This document shows, one piece after another, positions 37,461 to 50,319 of a stretch of DNA of 64,000 nucleotides (position 1 is the first letter of the stretch; each line of letters starts with the position of its first letter). The stretch is taken from positions 9,858,966 to 9,922,965 of the forward strand of contig CM020514.1 in NCBI GenBank assembly GCA_009823395.1. The letters run 5' to 3'. A program made the translations under genes and the position numbers. Under the pieces are notes generated by a model. The model ran no database searches and was not told the DNA's origin. It worked only from the letters and a program-made list of their open reading frames with translations. This DNA comes from Thamnaconus septentrionalis. Taxonomy: Eukaryota; Chordata; Actinopteri; Tetraodontiformes; Monacanthidae.

Positions 37461-38596
37461 GCCGCCGTGTGTACTTTACACATTACCGGAATGGAAAACG
37501 GCCATAATCAGAATATGGGGAGAATTTTTTTTTTGTGTGATTATTTGAAAGATGTGAAGCTTAAGGTAGAAATCGGAGGTTCTCCACAAACCTGGCAACC
37601 GACTTTATATTTTCAGTTTCGTATTCCCGTCAGCGTTCATCAGCACGAGGTCCAAAGGTTCAACAAATGCACAGTACACACATTCACACAGGTCTGACTT
37701 GTGTGATTGAAGAACCAGGCCAAGAAAGAAAGGGATGAATGAATAATTATATCTTATTTATGTAAAAAACAAAAAAAAAAAAAACTGACAAGTCACAAAG
37801 TAGTGACATCACCATACTTCATGTACAATATAGCATCTCAGATAGCAAATGCATTATTTCAGGACAGACGATATTAATTATCAATATCTACACTGGATCC
37901 CTACATGGGGAATAAATTAGCACTATACAGTCATATCTCATTATTCACATGAAGAAACCTTGAAGTTGTGTTGTTGTTGTTGTTTTAAAATGTGATGTAC
38001 ATGAAATCCACAAAGTTTTAAGTGTGCAGCTTGACACAACTCCCAAGCTCATAGCAGCTGATTCACAGAGAGACAAGAACAGACAGGACGAGAGCGCGGA
38101 GGGACGATAACTTAAATAACTAAATAGGTGTCAGCTTCTGTGTTACACACAAATAAATAACCACAAGGAGAAGGAAAACAGCAGACAGAGTGGAGAAGAT
38201 TGTGTTCAGGTGTAAACCATCCCTTCACGTTACACCTGTGGGTTTGCATCGCGTAAAAAGAAGTGCAGAGAATGATCTTTAAAGAGGTGTTGCGTTATGT
38301 TAACTCAAGTAGATGCATCGACTCAGATCAGTCCTGCTGGCCCATTCATACATCTACCACGTTAGATCCCTAAATGATATACAGAGCAGAGAAGTGCGCC
38401 AGGAAGTGTTCTATGCATCCAGCGTCTGTACAGCAGCACTACTGTGAAATATACAAGGTGTGCACAGTTGTGTCACTCTGTGAATGCGTTTTAACAACGG
38501 ATGAAAAAAAAAAAAGAACACAGCTATGAAGCGTGACAAAGACGGTACAGCACGGAGAGCCACGTGACGCTAGTTCTCGTCAGAGTGCCGGGGAGC
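37461..38596 (-). other. MCF2L 3' UTR and spacer to PHF11
   Basis: This region follows the MCF2L stop (38597) on the minus strand. No gene is seen and no canonical polyadenylation hexamer could be assigned with confidence. Sequence is AT-rich with short homopolymers. Confidence 0.45.
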
Positions 38597-41500
38597 TCAG
38601 GGCTTGATGTCGGAGAAGCTGGTGTAGGTGTCGCTGCAGCTGGACGACGTGCTGAGGTTTCCCGAGCCGCTGCCTTCTGTCAGAGGGCAGACAAACAAAC
38701 ACACACAGTGAGACATTTCTGACCAACAGAAATGCTGGTCACAGAGATTTTTGTATCTCCGTGTATATTTTCCTGTCTGGGTACCTGAGCTGGTGAGAGA
38801 CTGGCAGGACTTGGACTTTCCGATGAGCAGGACGAGGTTGGCGGCCGCGATCACGCCCTCTTTGGACGTGCTCAGATTTCGCACAAACCTGCGGGGGGAC
38901 ACACGCACAAAGCGCAAAACAATGTAAGTTCCAGGAGAGTGCTGCAGCCGTGGTTCTTCTCTCCCCTGAGTGGAGGTCGCCGTTGTTTTCTCACCACTGT
39001 CCGTCGTCTCCCTGCTTCACCAGCTGCACCCTGTCGCCGCTTTTCACCGCCAGCTCCTGGCTGCCACCTGTCTCTAAGTCGGCCTTTACTGTGTATTTAC
39101 CAGCACACTGCAAAAGAAAAGAAACAAACAAATAAATATGCTAGAAATATGAGATTATACAAATGCATACTAAAATAAACTGACTAGCTAGATAATAGAG
39201 TTGCTGATATGCATGTGAAAATAAAAAAGACTGCAATGTATGTATTTTTAAGCCAATGCTGTACACTGAGGTATGCAAATATAACTGCTATAAATGAAAA
39301 AAAACAAAACCCAGATATTATTGATTTTGATTTATTATAATTAAATTTTGATGTTTTGATGTTAGACATCACAAAAGCCCCACATGTTAGAAAATATGTG
39401 CGTGACTGTGAAATCTCTTGAAAGGTCAATACTGGCAAGGCCAGCATCTTAATGTTGATCATGTTCACGATTTCCAGTTATCGCGGCGACTGTTCCTCAC
39501 CAGCGTCTTGCCGTTGTCGTCCTCTGCATCAGAGTTGATTGGATCCTCGGCGCTGGAATAGCCGTCGTGCTCCTCCGACGCGTCCAGCGACAGTGAGGCC
39601 TTGTTCCAGCCTGAACGGAGACAACTGCAGGTTCAATTTACCGCCCTGTTACGCTTCTGGAAAGGGTGAAACGTGTCAGTGAGCCCAAGGGTGAGGAGTG
39701 GAAGGGTGAAAGAGGGAGGACCAAACCCCTCGAAAACCAAGAAGGTAACCAAGAACGTCTCAGGAATCGCAGTGTAACACAATCAGTGGGTCAGGAGGTA
39801 TTATTGGTGTATTAAAACTAACATGCACTGTCATATTTTAAACAGATGAAAAGTGGCAATAAAAAATTTCCAGTGTGTGTTTCAAAGATTTTCTACCGCA
39901 CTGAAAAAAAAAAAACCCATAGATGTGGGACAGCAGGCCAAATATCACGACAAGTGGAAAGTTATTGAGACAGCGGTGCCAAACAAACTGTTAGTTTTTT
40001 TTCCCAGCGGGTGCCAGTGTACCTTTCCACTTTGTCTGTAAGAGACTAGTGGTGCTGAACCACCTGGCCCTGCTCAGGTGGAGAGGGGGAGGACCAGGGT
40101 CTGGGGGAGGAGGAAGTGACACAAACACAGCTCGTCACTCGCCCTGAGACAAACATCCGAGGCAGCGCCTGTGCTCAGGTATCATCAGGCAGTGACCCAA
40201 AAATGTCACATTTCTGTAGAAAATGCAGTTTGAGCGCAGGATTTCTTTATTTTCTTCATGTGGAGATTTTTTTTTTTAATTAAAAAAATTAAGCCTGTAA
40301 GAAGGGATACTCAACAAATGCCGTTTTGCTGAAGTAGCAGCAGTTGTGAGATGCTGTTAGCCTGCTAGCAGCTAACAGCTACGATAGCATAGCTTATGGT
40401 ATGCATTTGGTGTGTGTATGATAAGATGTCACTTTCAATTTCTTTGTCTGTCTTGTGTTGCAAGTTGTAGTTGAAAAATAGTTGGAGGTAAAATAACAAA
40501 AAAAGGGAGAAGAAGCCTTGTTACTTCAAGCAAGTGCAAAATGGCAGTGTCTGATCTGGGACAGCACCACCCATACTGAGATGGTGAACGTCACAATGAA
40601 TGCATTAAGGTGTAATACTACAGAATGAGATGTCTCTCGTGTATTCATTGCCGAACAGGAAGTTGCTACCTTTGAAGCCAAACGGCGTCGGATCACTCTG
40701 CCGCTTGGTCTTGTGATCAGGACTGGTGGGAGAGCCTGTGGTCAAAAAGAGGAGAGATGGTTCAGAGGTGCAGAACAATGAAAGAATCAAAATGCTCCCA
40801 GTCAAACCCATTCTGACAAGGAAAGGACAAAAAAGAACATAGTACACCAACAAAAAACAAAGAGAGACGAGGAAAGGAGATCTATTACACAGACATAAAA
40901 CAAAGTCTACTGATTGAAGCATCTGCAGGATGGGGCTTAATTTTGTGGTGTTTTATGAATGACAACAAGGAAGCAATGTGACACTTTTTCACAAAAGCCA
41001 TCAGAAGAGGAGCAAATGGGGAGAAGATTCAGGAAGCCTATGTTGCCAATAAAGCTGCTGGGGTTTAATGTGATACCTGGTGATAGGAGGATGGTCATGG
41101 GTAAAGTGAAACTTTTATCATCAGTGGCTGAGGGCTCTGTGAAGGAAAGCGTGCAGCAATGAACAACTAACCAACTTCAGGTACTTATTAATCAGGTTTG
41201 TAGTGTTAGGACACCAACTCGGAGAAATCCATGAAGTCAACATGGATCGAAGATTAGATTCATAAAAGGACCAATCAGTGAGGAGACACCAGAGATGCCA
41301 TATTATTCAAAATTCACTTCAGCGAGCGTCTCTGTTTAGTTGACAAACCTGATAAAGGTGCGTCCTTTACTACTACATTTGGCCTGAAATATGCCGTTTG
41401 TGACGTCACAAAAAGCACTGATACCCATCTTTGTGTAAACGGGTCCTTAGATGTCAGTTTTAGCAACAAAAAAAATCCAACAAACATTTTTTGCTAATAA

Positions 41501-44500
41501 AGCATCAGCATATGCTGTTTTCTAGTGGTCTATCAAGTGTTTAAGGACAATTGATCATGTAAGTTTGAAATGGATGTAAAGTGGTATCTTTTTTTGGGGG
41601 GGTAAGAGACTGTGGCCTGCAGTTACCTTTCTGAGCTTTGATGCTACTGAAGCCCTGTAAAGTAAAGCGCTTTTTAGCCACAGCAGCTCTGTCTGAGGTT
41701 GGGCTTGTCTCATCTGACTCAGAGGGACAGAGGGCAGACCAGCAAGCACATAAAAAAGGGAAGGACAAGATGAGTTATACATTAGGAGAGACAAAGACAG
41801 ACTAGAAAGAAAGACAAAAGAAAGAGGAGGGGCTGATGTTACGATACGGTGCAGACGACAGGTGTTTCAAACAACAACGGCTGTGCGGCAGAGACGCCCT
41901 GGTCTCCGTCCAGTCTCACCTTTCCCTGCTGGTTTGGGTGAGGAGGAGGAGTCGGACTCGGCCTTCTTCTCCTCTCCTTTCTTAAAGCTCTTCTGACTGG
42001 ATCTGAACGGACTGCAAGCGCCCAAAAAGACACATGTGAGAATGTTCAAAAGTTCCTGGAAGAATTTCTGCTGTTTGTCCATTTTTATTGTGAAACGTGA
42101 ATCCCACCTGAGACTTGCTGCTGCACAGGACACAGGAGGGAACTGGAACACGGTGTCTGTTGCCCTCTGCTGGCTGGCCTCTGAATAACAGAAATACTTT
42201 TCACTATGTGATGGCCCCCAAACGACCCCCCCAATATAATACCCAAATATCTTTACCTCTGCAGGCTTGCAGTTGGGTGGTCAGAACCTTTCTGATCTCA
42301 TTCACCCAGGTGGTTTTCACATCTGCAGTTGGTGCCTGAAAACGTTCCACAGAAAACACTGTAGGGTGGAAAATATTAAAATCAACCCGCAAACCAACTT
42401 TGCATACCTGCACAATATAAACCTCCTCCCGAGAGTTGCACCAGATCTCAAACTTCTTGTTGTCTCCCTTTGCGTTCTCTGTGATGCCCACAGCGCTCAT
42501 CTGGAAAGTGACGATGAGCGTGAATTTTTATTTATTTATTTATTTATTTATTTTTAATGCAAAGCACAGCAGTGTAACGCAGGTGGGGAACAGTGTCGGC
42601 CCTCACGCTCAGAGAGTGTTTGAAGCTGTAGGAGGGCGCTTTCTCGTAGCCCTCGCCGTTCTCCTCCCGCCTCTTGCAGAACAGCAGGGCCTTCTCGTGG
42701 AGGAACAGGTGCCTCTGCATGGGCTTGAAGCGGGCCAGGTCCTTCACCTTGGCGTGGCCCTTCTTGTGCTCCGTCCACACGCTGAACGAGCCCTGCATCA
42801 GCAGCTTGCCCAGCTCACTCATGTTACCCTGGAAAAGAGAGAGAGAGAAAATGGAGTTATTGGCTTTACAAGACATTTTATATTTCACCACTAGATGTCG
42901 TAGTTCTGAGGACATCCTATGCAGCCTCCAGGGGATCAAGCAGTGAAGCGACACCAATGGTGTTTTATGGGCACAGTCAAGTTATGAAGTAAGAACATAA
43001 TACTGCACTTTCTTTTTATTGTTTGGTTTTGTTTTCTTATGAATTACAAACCAGGCTATTTCAGCAGGCTATGCTATCGTTAGCATCGAGGGATGTTTGC
43101 TATTTGCTGTGTAGCTGAAGCACTTTTGCCACTTTGTTTCAAAGTCCAGGAGTCTGGGAGATTCACATTCATTAACATGACCACGCAACCATGTATAATA
43201 ATAATGTGAAAAAAAATTCTTAACGCTGCAATTTCACTTTTTAACTCGAGATGTCAGGTTGTCACTTGTTCTTTCTGCATCTGCCTGCCCTAAAGTCGGC
43301 TCACCTGAATATCACGTAACTACTACTACTTTAGTAACTACTGCTACTATTATTTTAGTAGTAGTTGTTACTAGTTACTACTACTACTTCTTTAGTAGTA
43401 GTAGTAGTAGTAGTAGTTTTTTTTTAGTAGTAGTAGTATTATTATTATTATTTTTTTTAACTAAGTAGCTTTTTAAGCTACTTTAAAAGCTTCTCTAAAA
43501 CAGTACAGCATCCGACTCTGACATTGAACGCCTCACCTCATATCCCGTGATGGCGATCAGGTGCATGGAGTCGTTGACAGCCTTCAAGATGCCCAGGATG
43601 GAGGAGAGCGCCTCCTGCAGGTCGTCAGCCCCCTCGCAGCCTTTACTGTACTTCAGCATCTCCTGCGGTCAGACACGGCAGAGACATGAGCTGAGCGGCG
43701 AGAGTGCGGTCACCGACACGCAGCGGCCGACACCGAACCTTGAGAAGCAGCTGGTATTTGGTGATCCTCTGAACGGGCTTCAGCAGGTAGGAATCCAGGC
43801 CCAGTTTGTGCTCCAGCTTTTTCTGACATTCCTGGCGGAAGAAAAAGAAAGAAAGAAAGAAAGAGGTTTTTAGCTTTGCAGCTACTTGATTTTGTGTACT
43901 GGCTGCATTCACCAATGCCTGGCTGACTTCTGGCTTACAGGATGGATGATGGAGAATCAATTAAACTCATTTATAAAAAGAAGGGCCAGCTAATTCTTGA
44001 AACTTGACATCCTTATTTGTTTCTGGCTTATTGGGTTAATACGTTTTTTTTCATATTATTATTCTACGATTCTCTAAGAGCTGGAGTCGACCGTTCACCT
44101 GAAAGAAGGCACAGTCTGAGCACTGCCTCCACAGGCTTTCCGAGCGGGGCTTGTTGTGACAGTACTTCTCATAGATCTGCAGGTCCGTCATCTGGAGGAG
44201 GACAGCACAGAAAGACGTTGTTTACACGAGACAACCTCTTCATCTTCCTCCCTTTGTGGAAGAGAATTGAAGATTCTCTCACCCTCTGTAGAAAACACCT
44301 GCCAACCAGCTCTGGGCAGTCGGTGTACTGCTCCAACTCCCGAAGGAAGGTCCTAAAAAAAAAGACATCTTTGAATCTGTCGTCATGTATGATTCAGTTC
44401 CACAATTATATTTATCTCCCAAATATGAGAAAAATACATCCTGTACTCATTTTGCTTGCTCCACCAGTTCGAAAGTGACTGCTAAAGCACATAGATCCTC

Positions 44501-47500
44501 AAATGATCCCTTTATGAGGTCACAAAAGGCAATGATACCACTCGCAGATTAGCTACAACACAACACATTCCTCTTCCTCTCCACCTACTGCCGCCTTGTT
44601 TTCGTCCCCCTTCCGAATGTGGGAGGTAAAACAAATATTTGTTTTTGGTTGTTTTTTTTTAGCTTGTGTTGATAGTGAGGTAGCCAAGAGGAAAAACTAA
44701 GATTAACACGATCAAGTCTGTTGAGCTGGTGAAAACACATTGAGTGGAGCATAATATCTTGTGTTTGACTGAGCTACTGAACAGGAACGAGCAGAGCAAC
44801 TTTTTTTTCTTTTGCTTTTTTTTCCGTCACGATGAAAGATTCTGCTGGTTACAGGTAAACATGAGTCCACATACCTTGTAATGACAATTTCAATCGAGTA
44901 TTAATGGTGTAAAAACAGGGACTGTGTGCACGTTTATTGTTTTTGTCTTTAAATACGCAGTGCAGATGCTAAATTCCTTCAAGTCTGACAGGACTGGACT
45001 GTACAATATTCTCAGGCAAATCAACAATTTGTCTTACAACGTTACATCTTCCAACACAACATGTACAATATGGGTCTCATATGATGGGACGATCAACATG
45101 TACGACGAGGCTGCATTATCATCAGCCACAGGCAGGTGGCGCCTCCTCACCTCCGATGGAAGTGGTAGATTTCTGGCATGTTGCCAAACAGGACCTCCTT
45201 CTTGTTCTGCAGGGGAGCAGGTATGAGCGGGACCATGGCTGGATTGTCCATCTCAGAGGCGTAGCCCTGTTCACACAGTCGGGTCAAAAGTGAGTTCAGG
45301 GCAAACATTAGAAACATGGGAAAGCAACACTGCACACAGGGGGAGGATACACACCTGCAGTACACAGAGCAACTCCTCCACGTAGGCCCTCTCGGTCTCC
45401 AGCAGCTCGTTCATCACGTGCCTGCAGCCAGAGAGAAGGCCAAGGCAAAACATAGACAGATCTGATGAATGATTACGGCCTGGAGTTAAAAAAAAAGAGC
45501 AATGCACTGCCCTGCAGATGAAGGGAGAACTCAGTTCACGGCCCATCTGCCGTGTAATTTGATTACAGATGAAAGGCCGTCCCTCACCTCCTGAGCACGG
45601 CCAGGTTCTCCTCCTCCTCCGACAGCGACGCATGTCTGCTGTTGCCTTCTCCGTTCTGCACTTGTCCGTTCTGCTGGAGGGGGAGGAATGAAATATGGAT
45701 CAGCTTACAAAGATCAAAAAGAAGACTTGTGCTTACCAGACGTCTGACTGGTGTTTCATCTTTACCTTGTCACAGTTGCTCCCGGAGTCTGTTTCTGAGG
45801 AGACTCTCTCCAGCTGAACTTTGTGGGCTGCAGGTGAAGAGAAGGAGGAGCGAAGAGTAAAAACAGGTTGCATTCATACAAGAAGTAAGTGTAGGCATTG
45901 GGTTTTTTTTGCTTTTCTTTTCAAAACGGCTTTGAGGCGTGATGCTAAACCACTAAAACTGTGGTTTGCATTCACTGCTTTTGCGAAGTGAAGACTAATA
46001 TTGCAAAATAGGGCTGTTTAGTCTCTATTTACAGCTGACAAAATCCACAGCAGACCTTCAACAGCTCCACATACTGAAAGTTTCATTATGTTGTGCAAAC
46101 AATACAGCGCTTCATCCAGTGTGGCCCACTAACCAGGTGAACTGAGAGGGGATTTGATGAAGGCTTCAGGTCTGGGAGCGACCGGCTGCACCGGCCGCGT
46201 CTGTTTGGCTGCCAGCTTCTTCAGACTGACCCTCCTCTTGTCGAACATGTCCTGCATGGACGTCTGCTTCTGCAGCACCTTCTCCACCTGGTCCTGATGC
46301 ACGACGGGTACAGATGTTAGTTTTTGTCATGTTCAAAATTGTTTCTTCGAGCAAAAACATTGATTTTCTGGCTCCTACCTTGAACTGCTGGTTGAGCACG
46401 GCCTCAAATTCTCTGGTGATGGTGTCGAGGTCAGTTAGCTGGTTTTGGCTTGCGCTGTCCAGGTAGCGCTCCAGCTCCTGCAGGGCTAACTCAGCTCCGT
46501 CTTGGGATAAACACTTGTCCACTGGTTGGGACGCCAGCAGGTAAATACCATCGTCAACCCACTTGGATGCCTGAAGGTGGCAGGAGACAAGAGGAGAACA
46601 GTTGAATGAACAGGAAACAAGTCTTGAAGAAAACACTTGTAGAGTGGGTGTGTGTGTGAGCATTATCTTCTTACCCTCTCCAAACAGCGGTAAAGCTCCA
46701 TGGCTTTGAGGAGGTGCTCCTTCTGGGCCTCCAGGCTGCTCCGCACCTTCTCGCTAACGGCTCTCACCTCGCTGCATTTGGGCTGAATTGAGTCCTCGGC
46801 GTAGTGGGAAGTCTGGATAAGACTATCGCCCTCATTGGCCAAAGTCAAAGCTTTGTCCAGCACCTCCTGTGGACCGACGTGGAATGACAGATGGTAAACT
46901 GCAAAGTCCAACCTTTGTGGTGTTTTTAAATCTTTCGGATCATTTCAGTTGGCTGGTACACTGCCGAAGTGTCTGTGGCCGTTACTTACGCAGACTCTGG
47001 CCTCATAGGTAGTGAGCTCGCAGAAGATGTGGTCAGCGTGGGCTGGGCTGATCCCCACCTCGGAGAAGCTTGTGAGTTTCTCGGCCACCTGATCCAGCAG
47101 TGTCCTCACCTGCAGCAGGAAGGCGTCTGTCAGAGTGTTCATGTAGGGATGTGAGGAATCTGTGAGCAGGGAGGACCTGAATCCAGCTCACCTCTCTGTA
47201 GTTGTGCTCAAAGTGGCGCAGTTGGAGGCACTGCTCCAGTTTGGTCTGATGCCTCACCCAGAACTCATCGAAAGCCCTCTCTGTCTCGTCCAGCTGAGAC
47301 AGGAGCCTGGGGGAAAGGACAGTGAAGCATGAAGATTGACATGTTTTAAAAAAGGGATGCCAATAACAGAGCAGACAGGGAGTGTTTTTGTCACAGGAGC
47401 AGGTACTGCTTCCTGCTGCCCCTAAATCCCCAAAAGACAATGAGCAAAAAACACAGGAAGTGACTGCAAGCCTAGCTAATGCTAAGGAGATTAGCGTGCA

Positions 47501-50250
47501 TGCTGCAGTAGAGAGAGTTCTTTCAGAATGGGATATCATTTTCACATTAAAAGAACTAAAAACAACCAAGTTTTTCCTCAGTGGAAAAGGTGTTCATTCC
47601 AGCTTCAAGGGCCTTCGGAACAAGTTCATATTTCCCAGATTAACTTTCTAATAGATGACAACCAAATGCAAATATTAAAAATCACAACAAGTATTGTATT
47701 GTATTGTTGTTCCAATGGATTGTGATACTTTTTATTTTATTTCTAAAAGCCAGATGAAAAGTCATATCAAGTCTCTTCTAATTGCCGAGGGGAAGAGGTA
47801 AAAATGAATATGACAAACATTACTGAGCCTACTACTAACACTGTGGCTAATGTAGCCTGTTGCACTAATAGGGATGGACAGAAGGTTTGTCCAACCTTTT
47901 GCCTCCGCTTTTGAAACTCTTTCAATTCTCAGTATCAAACTGACGTGTGAGATAAATTGAAAAGACACTCCATCCGCTCGGCTGTTCTGACCTTTGCACG
48001 GTCGCCAGATTCTCCATCTCATCCTGGTTCATGTTGTGGTCGGGGTCCCTCGCTATGGGCTCGTTGATGCTCTCCAGCAGCCTGCCGCCCTGACCCAGAG
48101 CCACCAGCATGTCCTCCTGTACACACACAGGAAGAAAATTATCTGCATGCGCATATAAAAAAATGACCACACAGAATGAACAGTAGTGCCCGGTGAACCT
48201 AATTTACCTTCATTTTGTTTTTCTTGTCGGTGTGTGTGCTCAGCAGGATGGTGGTGGCCTGGATCTCGTTGGGGAGTTCGGTCTCGGCCAGCTCGGTGCC
48301 AAAGGCCTGCAGCATCTGCGCCGTTTTCTTCACCATCAGTGCAAAGCCTTCGATCGCCTGGCGAATGGAGGGCGATTTGAACCGTCGACATGTCACTCAT
48401 TGGACAACCCGCACGACCAACTGTTGTTAAAATGTGCAGTGCTGTACGTACGGTGCGGTGAGAGATCCACTTCTCGTGGCAGTACTCCTGCGTTCCCCCG
48501 AGCTCCTGCGTCAGCTGGGTGCGGTCGATGTACGAGTGCAGCTCGGTTATTGAGCTCAGCATGATCACCTGCGACAGTTCACATTTCCATCATTATTATC
48601 CAAGGAGGACGTTGCGAAAATAATAAATCACTGGAGGAAACCAAACAGTATTGTTGTTGGGTTTTTTCAGAGGGTTACGCACCGGCACCTTCATCTTGAA
48701 CTCATCCTTGTTGAACTTGAAGAGGATGTCAGAGAGCGTCCGCTGCAGGAGGGTGGTGGGCCTCAGAACCAGAACCAGCTGGAGGTTGCCTGGGAAGGAG
48801 CCCTGAGAGGAGACGGTAGAGGAGACTCTTAATAAAACATCGGAGCAGGTTCTCCTCCGCAGCACATCACACGGCGTTCTGTTCTTCCTGCTGCCACCTA
48901 CGACATTGAGTGAGTTGGTCTCACTGGCACAAACACTTACAGGGAGGATGGCTCAGCCAGAGAGAGAGTGGGGAACTTGTGGGAAGGTTGACTGCTGTCT
49001 CTCAGAGGACTCATTAATCTCCATGTCCTTTCTGACGGCTATGCAATGCATAACAAGATGTGTGGATCTGCCACTGGTACAAATGCTGAGAATTTACTTG
49101 ACTTTGTTGTCGTCGCCGAGATGTGCGTCAGCGTAGAAAAGCACTATAGAACCACTAACACCGACACTAAAAGGTCATGTTTACAGCCGCTGACGGCTGC
49201 TGATGGTGGAGACGGAACGATCCTCCTGAAGCGACGCCATCGTTAACGCAGCTCTAATTAACTAATGACCTAAACGGGCTCCTCCCCACGGAGTGGACGA
49301 ATCAGTGAGGTCAATAAACACATTGTTTATTGGTGGAGGAATACTTTGGGGCGGCAGCGGTAATGGAATTCATAAATCAATTTAGTTCTCCAGATTTGAT
49401 AAAAGCAATAGGGGGCGCTGTAAGAAAGCGCTTCATGTTGAGGAGATTACCTGTAAAACAAGCATGGGATGAAATGGTAATGAATGGGCAGAATGGGAAA
49501 AAAAAAGTCAGAGTTGTCCTTTGTACCGTCCGTGATGTCACAAAGGGTCCTAAGCCTCTGGTCCCACCTCCTGAGACACCTTGATTTTGTCTGTTTTTCT
49601 CCTTTTGTACCTTTCTCCAGTACTTTGTATCTTCCCACTGAAGGTTTAAATGTAACTTACAAATTCAACATTACTTCATTGGCCTCTTGCCAACATAAAA
49701 GCACTCAGACAGTCCAGCATTCAATGTAATTGTTGTGTATTGTTTGTTTTATTCAGCTTTTGCTTGGAAATGCTTAGCTTAATTATGGAATACAAAAGTC
49801 TTGACTTGAGCATGGCTTCCCAGCTCCAATCTAAATATTTTTGGAAGTGTTGAGCCAATATTAAACCAAGTCCTTAGGCGGTGTTTGAGCTTCTGAGGTC
49901 AGTGACAGCACAAAGAAAACACACGTTGTTAATGCGGTCGGGGGATTGGCCCAGAGATTCTTATTAGTTTCCCAGCCAACTCATTTGAATGCAAATATTA
50001 GTGCTGAATAGAAAACATTGGCTTTCATTTAGCATATTTCTAAAATTCTATGGATATACACATATAATTCTTTTTCAAATTGTGGTTATGAAATGAGCTT
50101 TGGTGACAAACACATTATTACACAGTGTTCAGCCAAAACCTTTAGGTGTGTACTGCAGCTTGTACTGGTTCAGCTCTGCGGCTGGGATCTTTCTCTGGCA
50201 GTCACGGTCTGCTGGTCCTTTGTTCTTTATCAGTGGTTAAATGTGTACAT

Positions 50251-50319
<69 letters not shown>

